From Lichtheimia corymbifera B2541 (lineage: Eukaryota > Mucoromycota > Mucoromycetes > Mucorales > Lichtheimiaceae): a stretch of DNA of 64,000 nt. The notes below the pieces were generated by a model that saw only the letters and a program-made list of their open reading frames with translations, searched no databases and was not told the origin of the DNA. Position numbers and translations under genes: made by a program. The stretch is from assembly GCA_000697475.1 (NCBI GenBank), contig JNEU01001139.1:62001-126000 (forward strand). The letters run 5' to 3'. Positions 1 through 12,942 of this stretch are shown in pieces (position 1 is the stretch's first letter; the number at the start of each line of letters is the position of its first letter).

Positions 1-28
1 TGTAAAGTGATGGAGAAGAACGTACATA

Positions 29-370
29 TCATAGCTTGAGTAATAAGACCAAAAGCACAATGTAGGTCGCCATGGTTACCGCTGTGGTGAGAATGACCCA
101 GTCGCCACTTGTTTTGAAAGGTATACTAAGGTCGAATACATCGCCTGCCGTTCGCCGCCTCCAAACAGCAATAGCCAACATTGCCAACCCAAACACAAAG
201 AACGTAATGCCAATCTTGTAGAATTCACGAGTGAACACCTTGAGAATGAGCAATCCTGTCGAGAATGCTGCAAGAGCTGTACGCCAATAAGCACCTTCAA
301 ACGTCCGTTGTCGAGCTAATACCTTGCATAAGTACAGTTTGCCTGCAGACTCTCTTTTTGCCAATGCCAA
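29..370 (-). CDS. DUF202-family small membrane protein (5' end unresolved)
   Basis: The reading frame gives about 113 residues ending at the stop on 29-31. It carries the DUF202 signature: an ARQRTFEGAYWRTAL-type start of the first helix, then hydrophobic segments around residues 30-48, 53-70 and 90-112, with a WRRR loop between the last two. Family members are small three-helix membrane proteins of unknown role; some fungal copies sit in vacuolar polyphosphate or transporter contexts. The frame has no ATG of its own. An ATG at 463-465 opens a different frame that reaches the start of the domain, so either an intron (a possible acceptor lies near 390) or an indel joins them. The family call is fairly safe; the start and exon 1 are not. 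Confidence 0.6.
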   Translation of the reverse strand: MALAKRESAGKLYLCKVLARQRTFEGAYWRTALAAFSTGLLILKVFTREFYKIGITFFVFGLAMLAIAVWRRRTAGDVFDLSIPFKTSGDWVILTTAVTMATYIVLLVLLLKL

Positions 371-1444
371 CCTCGTAAATCCTGTAACTCAGTTTGCGTC
401 AAGAGAACCGATTGCTCCCGATGTCCTCGAACCATGCGTGGTTCCTTTTTGCGATGGAAATGCATAGTGTATAGTATTAGTTGAAGGAGGGAAAAAGAAC
501 CAGTGAGAAAAAAGGTGTGCTATCCCGCAAGCGTTTCAATTGCATTGCCGGTCATTTGACGAACCATGACACCGCTCATATCATCATCAACCTAGTATTC
601 AACCTTGTCTCCTGTCTCAACTCTCCACTCTTCCCCATTCTTATTGTTTTGTTAGTCTATTAGCCCTAAATATAGTAGAGATAATAAAAGACAAAAGCAA
701 TGGTATGGCATCCCGAACACGTTTAGACTGCTTTACTGTGAGTTGCATGCATATGTGTTTGAAGAAATCATTACTGTCTTTGTTGGCGGTTGCAAGGGGT
801 GAAGATAGTAGATACAAGCAGCGGCAATTTATATATACAACATCGAGAAAATGGTGGAGAGGAGAGGAGTGTGAATGTGGATGGGGAAAAGGGGGTACAA
901 GGCATGTCCTACATTGGTGATTTGATAAGCATGTACACGTGGTACTATACCGAAAACTGCCAGGCCAATATCCATCATGAATGCCGTTAGCATGAAACGT
1001 AATTATGTCAAGGACTGCAGTGAAGGAACATGTCAATGTACTTTTGGTGTTGCCTAATGTGTGTACAACAGAGAGATTAGATATGTTGTAGAATCGCGTA
1101 TTATCTTTTTATCATAACCCTTAATCCATCTTCTATGAACCCCATATTGCCTTTGTCCAGTGGTGAGGCGGTACAATACATTGGATGGAACCCAGATCAG
1201 GTCTTTCTTTCCTTTGACGTTGTGTTTTCTCTCCTCTCTAAAAATGGCGTCAGTGACACAGTGAAGTAAAAAATAACCTCATTGCCTTGATTGGGCCATA
1301 CGATATTTTTCCAAGGTTTCTGTGCGTCTATTGATTCAATTACAACAATGAAAATGTACCTTCCTCTTTCTTCTTCCTTTTCTTTGTTCCCATACCGTTC
1401 ACTATTATCATTCATCCATTGTCACCACCCTTTTACATTCCTTG
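371..1444. other. Intergenic, divergent promoter region
   Basis: This roughly 1-kb gap separates the leftward DUF202 gene from the rightward surface-protein gene. The left ~95 bases probably hold the DUF202 5' exon. The open frames here are short, compositionally poor and match no family I recognise. Pyrimidine-rich tracts occur just upstream of 1445, as expected for a fungal 5' leader. Confidence 0.5.
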
Positions 1445-2685
1445 ATGCGTTGGCTCTTGATCTTCCTTATCGTTCTTCACGTTGTCGTCCTCGTGTACCC
1501 ACAAGAGGTAGGTGGCGGTGCTGATCCTTCTGGAGGTGGTTCGCAAGTACCTTCACCAGACCCACCACCACAAGAAAGCGATTCACAGCAACCACCTGCA
1601 ACCACACAAGCACCAGAACCAACAACAACAGCTGATACCAAGCCGCCAGAATCGAGCCAACAACCTGAGCTAACTCCTACTACACAAAATCCAAATCCAC
1701 CTCCTGCAACTTCGTCTAATCCCCCTGTTGAACAACCTTCCTCATCCGAAAACAAACCTACTACCACCAACAATCCAACACAGCCTACATCATCGAATAA
1801 TAATGATAAGCCAGCACCCAGCTCATCAAATGATGCTAATAAGAGCAAGGAGTCGGATAAACCTACAACCAGCAATGGTGATTCGACAACCGGTGATGAT
1901 GCTTCGAAAACTGGATCCCCCACATCTAGCGCTTCAGGATCATCAAGCGATAATCCCAAAAAGAAAGATGATGGTGATAATGATGTCCCTGTAGGCACTG
2001 TAGCTGGTGCTGTTGTCGGTGGTGTAGGTAATGTATTTTAATGAATCTACCATATCTGGTTATCCACTCGTGAACAACCCATATTGACATGTTCTCGTTT
2101 CATTTTTCCACAGTTGGTATTGCCCTACTAGGCGGCTTGATTACTTTTATCAATAGACGTGGCGGTTGTACTAAGAAATCCCGAAAGCCAAACAAGAACG
2201 ACTACCAGGACTTTGGCATGTCTGAAACGGATTATCCCCATCATCGTGGTACACCACCAATGTCATCACCTGTATTGCCTACGACCACAACAGCTGCTGC
2301 AATGGGTGCTGGTGCCGGTATGGGAGCAGCAGCAGCTGCTGCATCATCATCTCCACACATGGATAATCATGCTGCTGCCACTGCTTACTACGAAGGCCAT
2401 CCATCCAATTACTACCAACAAGACCAGCAGTACTATTATCAGGATCATCAAGATATGAATGCTGCTGCAGCTGCAGGTGGATATTATCATGATCCATACG
2501 CCAATTCCACCGCAGCAACAGGTGCAGCAGGCATGACATCACCTGTGATGGGATATGCTAACCAACAATATGCAGATCCCAATGCTGCATACTACTATGA
2601 TCACCAGCAATATCAGCAACAGCCCCCAACATCTGATCCTGCAGGTTTTTACAAACCCGATCTCGCCGATCTCCAACATCGATAG
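1445..2685 (+). CDS. Single-pass surface protein with S/T/P-rich stalk and Tyr/Gln/Asn-rich tail
   Basis: Two exons, 1445-2027 and 2114-2685 (GTAATG donor, CCACAG acceptor), encode 384 aa. Residues 1-21 are a signal peptide (MRWLLIFLIVLHVVVLVYPQ). A stalk of about 160 residues is almost entirely Ser, Thr, Pro, Gln, Asn and Asp and should be heavily O-mannosylated. A Gly/Val-rich transmembrane helix (about residues 183-208) is split by the intron and followed by basic NRRGGCTKKSRK. The cytoplasmic tail (about 175 aa) has poly-Ala runs and many Tyr/Gln/Asn residues. The layout resembles fungal wall-stress sensors of the Mid2/Wsc kind, but there is no Cys-rich WSC domain and I see no sequence match to Mid2. 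Function is therefore inferred from architecture only. The ATG at 1445 is preferred because it opens the signal peptide. Confidence 0.8.
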
Positions 2686-3128
2686 AGACAAGAAGCAGTA
2701 TTCCCCAGCGTATAAGCTCTTTTCATCCATCTCATCATCGGCACTCACATCTTTATATATATACATATATTCTCACTGACCATCTAAAAGCCCATCATCT
2801 TCACACGATCACATTCCCTTTGTATTATATCGCCTATTTGTAGTACACACAACACCCGAGAACACGCGCAAATTGCTTGGTGATAATATAATACGGGATC
2901 TTTTACATTGATATAAATACAAAATGATAGAGCATGGTATGGTTTTGGAGAACGAGAGGGAGAGTGTGTGTGTGTAGTACGAGCTTAATGATACAAATAT
3001 TACATGACAAAAGTAATAGACGCCTAATAGAAAGAAAGAATAACAAATACAAGGTAAAAGAATACATAAAGATTGATGGAGAATGTTGCTATGGGGATAG
3101 GAATGGGAAGAAGATGGGACCGGGTATA
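2686..3128. other. Convergent 3' region
   Basis: This gap lies between two convergent genes and should contain both 3' UTRs. It holds a TATA-like run (about 2755-2772) and a short GT microsatellite (about 2958-2972). No gene is recognised. Confidence 0.45.
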
Positions 3129-6100
3129 TTAATTTGTGTAGCTTGATGCTGAGGAGGATGCTGTTTCTTCGCGTTCTTCTGATGGTATGATATTATCCAC
3201 TATATTCTGGTTCGTTAGGTTTATGAATGCTTTTTGATCCACAATGACCACATACCTTGTGTAGCTCGGAAGGAGCGTTGGGCACTTTGTAGCTCCTCAT
3301 CGGTTGCAATACCGTCTTTGTGGTATTCTTCTACAATAACAAGTGCATTCTTGACCCCCAATTCACATAATCGTTTCCAATGGAGAAGGGCTTGTGATAG
3401 ATCCTTGCTGGTACCGATACCGTTCTCATAGCAACGAGCAATTTGTTCCTTGACATCACGTTGAACATCATTGTTGCCGTCTCTCTCAAGCTGCAGTAGC
3501 ATCTCGAAACCCTTTTTAGGCTTATGCTCAGGAGCATACCATCCATACAGATGATACAAGGCGACCATGATTTGTGCATTGGCAGTTGAATAATCGGTCT
3601 GCGTGTCATTGTTGCTATCAGTCATTTCTTGATTCTTGATGTTGGCAGCGCGCTCAAAACGAATATAGGCTTCTCGATGTAAGGCAGGAGCGTGGTCAGC
3701 CATGGTATGGAATAAACGACCAATGACAAATTCGAGAACAGGGTTGGTCGATTGTGCACCACCAGCTTTCTCATAGAAAGCGAGCGCCTTTTCAAGTGGA
3801 CTATCTTCTTGCAAACAGCTTGCTTCATAATAGGAGCCAAGCATAAGAATGGATGCCTTGTCATTCATATCGGCTGCTTTGCAAAAATAATCAATAGCTT
3901 TCATGCGATCTTGCGTAACGGTAAATAATTTTCCTGTGCGGTCAAGCTCGGCAAATCCACGATCGTAAAGAAAGCCTAAAGCACGCAACGCCTCGACAAT
4001 GCCTTGTTTGTCAGCTGCATCTTGGAAACATTGCCACCCCTTGGGATAATCACGTATTTGCCAATATGTATCTGCAAGCTCATATGTTGCACGTGGATGA
4101 CGTTGGACCATCGCCTTACTTAGATAGGATGCTGCTGCAACCGAGTTGACTAGCAATCCGCCACGACCGTACTTGTGGAAAAGGCCAACTTGGAATTGAG
4201 CTTCACTATCACCTTGTTCTGCTGCTGCACGTAGCCATTCTAATACTGAATCATCTTGCTTCTTCTTGTCGTATATTTGTGCTAAGCGATGCATGGCACT
4301 GACTGCACGGACACTAGTCAAATCAGCACTTCGTGTGTACCAGAGGATAGCTTTATCGTCATCTTGATCAATCCCTTGGCCACGTTCAAAGCATTCACCG
4401 ATGCACTCGCACGCTTTGCTCCAGATGCGTCGTTCATATATACTTGAAGAAGGTGGTTCAGTGGGTACAGCATCACAAAGCGTGGTAAACCATGTACGCT
4501 CAGCATCTGGTTCAAGCTGTAGACCATAAAGCGCCATACGAAAACGGGCAATCCAATGATCTGGGACTCGTCTAAACCAATCGAGTGCTTCTGTGAACCT
4601 TTTTAATCCGTAGCACACTTCGCCAGCATAGATACAGGCAAGTTTGTGTTGTAATGCACCAGCCATCTTGTATAACGCATATGCTTCAAGTCGATCAGCA
4701 GGGAACTTTTTGCCTAGGCCGTGCTCGTAAAGTTGTCCCAATTCAAACATTGCTTCAGTGTCTTGCATGTCAACCGCCTCTTCCAGCAAGTACTTGATCA
4801 TGTCAATGTTACGTTCATCATCATCGTCGTCGTCATCATCATTGTTGGAGTGGTCGTTTTCATTGCTGTCAACGTCTTGTAGCAACAACAAGGCCAACTC
4901 ACGCTTGCTGCTTGCATGGCCCATCACATGACCTTGACTAAATCGATGCTTGGCCTCGCTGTGGTTTCCTTCACGCATAGCTTGCTTGCCAAGCTCATAC
5001 ATAGCTCCAGTATGGCCTTGAGCAGCCGCTTCTATTAACCAACGCTTGGCTTCTTGTGCTTGGTTTTGGTGATGTAATAAGAGATATCCTGATGGGAAAG
5101 TGAGTGAGATCATAAAGATACATATATGTGTATGTGTAATATGAGGCTTACCCAAATGATAACGTGCTTCACGGGCTTGAGTAACGGTCTCGGAAGAAAC
5201 GTGGCCTTTCATTTGATCGAGATACGGCTCTACTAGTCGCAGTTGTTGCAACGCTTCATTGTGCTTCTCATGGGTGATCAATAAATGTACTAGACGACAT
5301 CGTGCACGGGCTTGGTCTAAGGCAAGGGATGTGCTGGTTGTAGGAATACTCAAATGGGTAGCCTTGGTATACCACGCCATGGCCTTAGTGATATCACATT
5401 GGATTCCCAGGCCATTTTCACAGCAAATGCCTTTTTGTACAAATCCACATGGTCAGTGTTTTTTTCTCAATTATCGTGCGTCTTTTTCTTTTTCATTCCA
5501 CTTACCAAGCAATTCAAACGCTTCAACAGCTTCAGCTTTGTCTTTGTGTGTTTTCACCATTTCACTAAGCGACCGATATGTCTCTTGCTCACGGACCATC
5601 TTGTTGCTATCGGCACTATTCACACCAGCACCATGTAAGACCTCAAGCCGATGTTTGGCCAAAAGAGCATGCCAGCCATAGGGGTGAGTAGTAGCATCAA
5701 ACTTTTGCAAAATAACATCGTATTGACGCAAAGCCGATGTCCACTGGGAACGCCTCTCATAAAGCAAGGCAATCTCAAAGCTTGCTCTATAGCAGCCAAG
5801 GTATCGTGCACGGACGGTATGAGAAAATTAATGTTTTGGCGGGAAAACTAAGCTCACACAAACATACCTGATATAGCCAAGTGCCTCGGCTTTCCTGAGA
5901 CATTCAAGGGCCTTGTTTACATCAGGCTCTGCTTCTTCACCCGAACAACACCACCATCCTTTTTCATAATACTGCGACAACGCATACCAAGCACGTGGGT
6001 CATTGTGCTGCTCATCGATAGCTCGTTGGAGCCATTCATATCCAGACTTATAATCACCATCCGATTCATAAATAGTGGCAAGTTCACGCATGGCACTTGT

Positions 6101-8564
6101 ATCATCCTTGGTAGCGGCCTTGAGAAGCCAGTCAACAGCTTCCTTTTTCTTGTCCAAAGACGTCTTGAGCAACACTTGAGCGAGTCGTACCATAGCTTCT
6201 GGAGATCCTTTTCTTACGGCACAGCGTAACAATGACTCTGCTTTTGTAAGATCGACCTTGGCAACAGGCGGAATGGCTTGTATATAGTAGAGTGCTTCAC
6301 ACAACTGCGATAGTGCATGACCTTGAGCAGATGCTTTAGTGTACCAGTGGTAGGCAGCTACACGATCCTTGGAAACGCCCAGTAATCCATTGGCTAGCAT
6401 ATCAGCAACATGAAATTGGCTCAACATGTGGCCTAGCTCTGCAGCATGCAAGAAATGTTGAAATGCTTTTGGTGACTTTTCAGCCTTCCACCATCGACCA
6501 AGCCAATAATGTGCTTCATCAGGTACACCAGATTTGGATGCAAGTGCTTCAAGGCCTGAGCGATCTCGTTTATGCAACGCTATGCGAAGTTGAGCTGTGC
6601 TGCGATATACCTTGCCAAGATCATCCTTATCAGCACTGGCAACACGCTCAAACCAAGGTAAGGCATCATCGATACGACCGAGTTTCTCGAAAAGCATAGC
6701 AAGTGCAAGTTGAGCAGGAACACAACCACTTTCAGCAGCACGTTGATAGCATTGGGTTGCTTTGGTGGTATCACGAATACAGCCACGACCCCATTCATAT
6801 TGCTTTCCAAGTGAGCCAAGTGCAAGAACGTCCCCTTGAGCGGCCGCTTTGGTGAATAAGGCATGGGCTTGGTGTTCATCGGCACATGAAAAACCGAGGC
6901 CTTGTTCGTACATGGTACCCAGAGCACGCTGAGCTTGAGCATGGCCAGCATTGGCAGCACGGGTAAGGTGCATAATGGCACGCTCGTGGTCAGTTGCCAA
7001 ATCGGTAGAATCATTTAAGAGGCTGTGATTACGGAAGCTGATGCCCATAAGATAATGCATATTGCCATATTGGGGATCCGACACTGGCACCAAACGTAGG
7101 TATCTTTCATAGTACTCGAAAGCAAGTCTCTTATTCGGCGTCACCGTATCACCGACACCTTCCTCGTATACGTATGCAAGTTGCAACAAAGCATCAGCAT
7201 TCACATGTTCCTCCTATAACATTATACAAATGTAAGTAATGTATCCATGGTTACGACTATGAAAGAAAAAACCTTACCTTATCAGCTGCGAGATGTAGCC
7301 ATTTTAATGCTTCCTGTGGTTGACGACGATCCAACAGCAATGTTCCAAGAGCAGCTTGAGCCTTGTCATGTCCTTGTTCAGCAGCTAGTGTGTACCACTC
7401 GATGGCCTGGTCAATGTTTTTTCTTGGCTGCTCGGTTTTGCTCATGGCGATCCCGTGATGGTGATAGTAGCCCATCATATAGCGTGCAGTAGCATGCTGA
7501 TTCTCGGCTGCAGCTTTGAAATATTGGGCTGCTTTGATGGTATCAACTCGAGCAACACCTTTGCCACTAGCCCACATTTCACCAAGGTTGTATTGTGCAT
7601 TCGAAATGATGCCGATAATGCGTTCACGTTGCTCTTGGTCTCGACACGTCTGCAACAACACCATATTCTCCTTGGCCGCTTGTTGGAAATACTTGTAAGC
7701 AAGCGGATAGTTAGGCTGCCGTGATGGTGACAACCCATAGTAGTGGAATACTGCATAGGGATAATAGGCTTCAGCTACCACTTGACGATCGCTGATATCA
7801 GGTTGCATTATCCATCGATCGAGCCTATTGTACGCTTCATCCATGCGTTGGTTCTCGTCATCAACAACGGTTGCCGTAGTGGGTAAAGTAAGTGTTGATG
7901 AAGATGCAGTATGGGTAGTGGTAGGATGACGGTGGTCAAGAATGGGCAAGGTGGCATCATGTGCTTGTTTGATATGGATAGATGAGATTGACGATGCAGT
8001 ACTCGACAAGGACGATAATGTGGAAAATAATGCTGTGCGTGCTGAGCTGGCAGATGATGAAGATGTGATGGATGACATGGTAGGTGGAAGATACAATGGT
8101 TGGTCATAGTTGGATAATGATGGCGATGATGCGTTATGTGATGATGTGCTTGAAAATGTACTATCGCAACCACCAACGACAGCGGCAAATTTATTCTTTA
8201 GCAAGATGCTCGATTGTGAATCCATAAAGTCGATTGATAGCCGACGCTGCACGTCATCATCATCATCTTCGTCTTCGATAAGTAGCGGCTCGGCTGTGTA
8301 TGCTGGTTGCGGTGGTGATACGGGAAGGTGCAATTGCGATTGCTGTTCAGGAACAAAATGGTGTGATACGGATTTTTGCTGTTGCTGCTGCTTTAGACTT
8401 GCACGTTGACGCTGCTGCTGTAGTTGTTGCGATCGTAAAGGTTGGCGAGTAACATGATGATGTTGCTGGTTATGCGACTGATTTGGTGGTAGCGGTGGTT
8501 GATGCCTTGTTGATGAACCATGGTGAGCTCGCCGCTTATTTTGTTTGCTTTGATGTGCACCCAT
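3129..8564 (-). CDS. Giant Sel1-repeat protein, predicted N-myristoylated
   Basis: Six exons on the minus strand: 8564-7278, 7213-5868, 5786-5506, 5430-5152, 5088-3256 and 3178-3129, giving 1,691 aa. All junction phases agree. If the last intron is retained, the frame stops at 3221 instead. The N-terminus MGAHQSKQNKRR fits the N-myristoylation pattern (Gly2, Ser6, then basic). About 250 residues of Gln/His/Ser-rich low complexity follow. The rest is an almost unbroken solenoid of Sel1 repeats (about 36 aa each, AxxxLGxxYxxGxGxxxDxxKAxxWYxxAAxxG), roughly thirty by length. An acidic Asp-rich loop interrupts it near 4810-4860. Sel1 solenoids are scaffolds, as in Skt5/Chs4 and Hrd3. The intron at 5089-5151 (63 nt) has no in-frame stop, so its retention would be silent for the frame. 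Partner and role are unknown; proximity to SKT5 suggests wall or membrane scaffolding. Confidence 0.85.
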
Positions 8565-11353
8565 GTCGTTTTTTATTTACGACCTACACAAAACAAGGAT
8601 GGAAAAAGATATATGGAGAGAGAGAAGCGAAAGGAAAACACACAGATCTGGGGATCTTCAGTATTTGGGTAATGTATTTTATAAATTCTCAAGGCGTATT
8701 TTGTGGGATCACACGAGTCATTCCTAATTTATATGGTTGGGCGGTAACTTTAAAAACATACGCACACGCGCATTCCAGGGAATGAGTGTGAATGATAGCC
8801 ACTTGCCTGTGAGTATAAGTTTCATGACGCATACGTTATAAAGACTTTGCATTCCTTGCTCCTTAAAACCCCTTGATGCTTATGATGGCTACCAAGACAT
8901 TTGCAAACCACATATTGGGATGTTACTGCGAGTGTTACTGTGGCCATTGCGCAGCGGTAACGCAGCGATGGAGAAAAAGGAAATGGGGGGAGGGATTAGA
9001 CGACAAGGGAGCTTGGTTGTGATTGTGTCACGGTAACCACGAGAGCACCATAGAATAAAAGAAAACATTTATGCCATGCCATTGAGATGTATTGTTTGGT
9101 AAACGGTTTTGTATAATCAAGCGTATGATGTATGTCAAGTGGCTCGTTAACTTTCAATCCTTCATTTCACAATCGAGATCCTTTTCGGAAAAGACACCAG
9201 GGGATAAAAGCAACACGCAAGCAAAGTTCCCAGCTTGTGTACTACAACGTCAATGTTTGAAATTGATTGGTCTTGGCAGGACATACTTAATGTTCATATG
9301 ACAAATGCAAGGTGATGACGATAGCGCGAAGACAGGCGGGCGACAAGCACCACTTACCAAGCATATAACAAGATGTGTACGCTTGCATAGCACACGTGAG
9401 CAGCAATGCGCTGCGCCCTTCTCGGCAAAACCTGCATAAGTTGAACAAGAGTTACACACATTGATGAAAAAATAGAAAAGGGGAAACAACAAGTCGATAT
9501 TGTGCATCTACACAGGCTATGCCAAATGTGTGTGTGACAACTGACATTGTGATATTTCATTCTCTCTTTTTGCCAGCGAAGGTTGTATGTTCATTGTTGA
9601 CTATCAACAACATCACCCTTTTTTAAATCTGCTTCAGCAGCCGCAGGGGGTCGTCATATGGCCAAAATGCATCAATCGAGATTCATATGATGTGGATTGG
9701 CTGGTATTTTGGATGCATGGTAAACAGTAACTGGTTTCGTTTTACCAGGGCAAGGCCGTCTATATTACATTTGTATATCTACAGTCGATTTTGGTGCATA
9801 GTGATGCGCGTGAACCACATGATCTTGATGATCTGGCGGGACAAGAGGAATTAGGAGGGGAGGAAACATTCGTCATTCCACCAAAAAGAATGCAGTTCCA
9901 TGATGATCAGCATCATCAACAATCATTCATCATTTGTGCTGGCAAATGGCGTGTGTGGTCATGAACGAAATATAGCCATGAGAATGACAAAACAAGCATA
10001 TGTGAATTACGGCTATAAAAGTAATAAGAAAAAGGGTTTTGGTAGTGGGGTAATAAGGCTTAACGTAACGATGTTTGTTTGTTTGTCTCATCTTAATTGC
10101 GCGCATGCAACGCTGTTTGCAGCCAGGAACACGCACATCTACAGAGCAAATTCAATTTTCGCTATCGCTTTGTGCTCACTCCTTCTTCCGGCCTTATATT
10201 GAGAGACACTTCTTGGTCCATGTTGGTGTTATTTCAACACGTACATCTGCCTCGCCATCAACCATCTGCGGATTAGTACCACCACACAGGTAATATATAT
10301 GTGGCGTTTGCATCTAGAGCAATGTAACGTGTGGCAGAGGCAAGGTGATACAATCCACCTATCCACGTTTTTATTCGAGTGGACGCACGTACACCAATGA
10401 TTGCAAAGAAGAGCAGGTGTTCTTGTATGTATGTGTCTTTTCTTTTTCATGCAGCCATTTTTCGTATCAATAGTGATTGTGTGCGTTCGTGGGTTCATGT
10501 ATGTGCGCGCATGAAAGAGTCTGCTGCTGACCCCCATTTATCCCCTCGAGAAAATGAGCAACCCGCTTAGTCTATGGCAAAAAAGGATCATAATGTCTCC
10601 AGGGAAAAAGATATATGCGTCTCTACTCTTGTTATGTGTTTCACAATCGACGTTTTGTCTGCTGCAAGTCATTCTCTCGTGCATAAAGCGACATTAGGAA
10701 ACCCCCAATCCATTCACACACCTTGTCTTGTGTCTGTGTTTGTGTGCATATGCCAAGTAAAAAAAACATCCATCGCAAGTAATTATATCCCCCATCACCT
10801 CGCGTATGTGTGTGTGTGTGAAAATAACGAAGGATCGACAGCACATTATCCTTTTTTTCTGATAACGTTGAATGACAAGGTCTAGAAGGAGGTGCAGCTT
10901 TACGTCGTCGCGCGACTTTGAACCCCCATTCATCGTCATGTGGACAGTCGTTTGACTCCTCCCACCCACCTCTGGCATTATAAGGTCCATTACATATATA
11001 CCCACAGTAAAAACAAAACAACCAATTTTTGTTCCCCAAAAAACGTTCCTTTCCCCCATCGCATTGGTGGTCATCCACATCAACTGATCGCATCCATTTT
11101 CCTTCTTTTTTCTTGATACAGTATATTAATGTGTCAAAACATACACACATGTTAGTTACCGTAATAGGTGGATGTTGGGTGGTGGGTGGTGTTAATGGTG
11201 AGCGATAATGATGATGATAATAATGAGGATTCGTATGTGATGATGTGATATGCCAGTTGCAGTAAGCACAACGACAAGGGTATGATACAAGAAAGTGAGT
11301 GGCCGGTATATGTGCGAATGCATGCAAGAGAATGGGATGGCAAAGGCTTGTGT
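8565..11353. other. Long intergenic region (2.8 kb)
   Basis: It lies between the 5' end of the giant Sel1 gene and the 3' end of the ENV7-like gene, both on the minus strand. The longest frames (for example about 228 codons on the minus strand at 10641-11327) are His/Tyr/Cys-rich translations of simple sequence with no family resemblance. A long promoter or an unannotated non-coding transcript is possible. I see no tRNA fold or gene. Confidence 0.45.
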
Positions 11354-12942
11354 CTAATGACTGGTGGTATCCAAGATTCTATCCAGGGTATCAATGATCT
11401 GAAAGGCAGCAAAGAGAAGTGAGAAAAGCACAAGCATGATACCAAAGAAAGACAAGTCGTTGGGGGGATAGGATGATGATCCTTACCGTTTGTATATCAG
11501 CACGCTCGTTGGGATCAGTCACCAGCATGGATCTGATAAGCCGTCGAAGGTCATCGCTGTAAGGATCATTCTCATTGGGAAACTTGTATTGGTTGTTGAG
11601 AATTGCCAAGGAAATTGAACCACCCATTTGATGTACGGTTGCTTCGAATGGATTCTGTCCATAGGCAGTTGCATATAATAGACATCCCAAACTCTAAAGA
11701 TTTCATGTGCGTTAGAGCCTCCTTGTTTATGTTTATCATCCGTGACAGTTACCCAGATATCCACTTTCTCATCCAGATGTTTGCCAGGTCGAACATCATA
11801 GAGTTCAGGTGCTCTATATGCCATGGTCGTATGTTCTGCTGCCATATCCTGTATAAGCATACATTAAAAGTAAGTGAGCAAAAGGAGAAAGGAGCTTTCA
11901 AGTTGTCTACACATTACCTGCTGCACCATGGCGTCTTTCTTGGTCTTGATCGTGATACGAGCGCGCGTGATCGATCCAAAATCAGTCAAGATCGGGGTCT
12001 TACCGTCATCGGCGATCAAGATGTTACTGGGCTTGAGGTCGCGATGTGCTGCATAATAAAGAGCAAGGTCAGCAACAGCAATGTTCAAAGGCATGGAGAA
12101 TGATGGTGGCTTACCATAGGGAACAAGTGACCCATCATCTTCGCGGCGTCGGTATCCGTTTGCATTATAATAACTGGAGGATGTGGGCATCACAGGTTGC
12201 ACGTGAGGGACGTCATCGTCATCGTCAGCATTCCGTTTTGGCACCTGAGGCAAACAAAACATATGGAGCACTCGTACGGCGTAGCAAAGATTGCGGAAAA
12301 ACATAAGCAAATCCCTTTCGGGAAAGTGTGTCTTGTTCAGATTGTTGGCATTGATACTGTCTTGGAGGTTGCCTCTCTAAGAAAAGCAAAACGTATCAGG
12401 AGTCAAAACAAAGAGGCATCATTGACAAAAGGATAAAAAGTATACCTTGTAATAAGGAAGGAAAATGTAAACGGTCTTGGTCCCATCCTTCTCCATAGCG
12501 ATACTTGTATTCTATAATAGCCCGGTGCATCATCAGCCCCATCATCCATCATCATGCAGTAAATAAAACCACAAAATGGGGAAAAAGACTACGTACCAAG
12601 ACACTGATAATGTTCTCATGCTGAAACATGCGGTACATATCCACTTCTCGCATCGCTTCCGATACAGCTTCTTGGTCGCCTGGTGGGCATTGAATCTTTT
12701 TTAGGGCATAAAGCTGGTTGGTCGGCTGTGCTCGGACAAGGTAGACAAAAGCATATCCGCTATATTATAATATTGTATATGTCAGGGTCTCCATAAAAGC
12801 TGGCTGAAAGTTGCTGTATTTACCCTTCGCCAAGAAGTTGAATGACGTTGAACTTTTGTCTGTTAATTTGAATGCTCGGGTTCGGAAAGCAGCAGGATGT
12901 AATGCTGTATAAGGTGTCGCGAAGGATTGACGAGAATGACAT
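11354..12942 (-). CDS. ENV7: Env7/STK16-family Ser/Thr kinase
   Basis: Eight exons on the minus strand: 12942-12824, 12759-12597, 12511-12446, 12376-12115, 12048-11918, 11848-11753, 11693-11487 and 11398-11354, encoding 362 aa. Motifs: glycine loop LLGEGGYAFVYLV, VAIK-type Lys60 (YALKK), catalytic HRDLKPSN with Asp207, DFG (TDFGS), YRAPELYD, DIWSLGCLLYA. These match human STK16 and yeast Env7. Family members are membrane-bound kinases of vacuole and Golgi; Env7 restrains vacuole fusion. Residues Cys17-Cys18 sit where Env7 has its palmitoylated Cys run and STK16 its acylated N-terminus, so S-acylation is likely. An insertion of about 45 residues with an acidic run (DDDDD) lies between helix E and the HRD loop. 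The 66-nt intron 12049-12114 is stop-free and falls just before HRD. Confidence 0.92.

Noticed and set aside
1477..1998. 173-codon antisense frame over the surface-protein stalk
   Set aside because: It is a mirror of the Ser/Thr/Pro-rich coding repeats on the plus strand.
10641..11327. 228-codon minus-strand frame upstream of the kinase stop
   Set aside because: Translation is rich in His, Tyr and Cys from CA/GT-rich DNA, with no motif and no codon bias like the neighbours.
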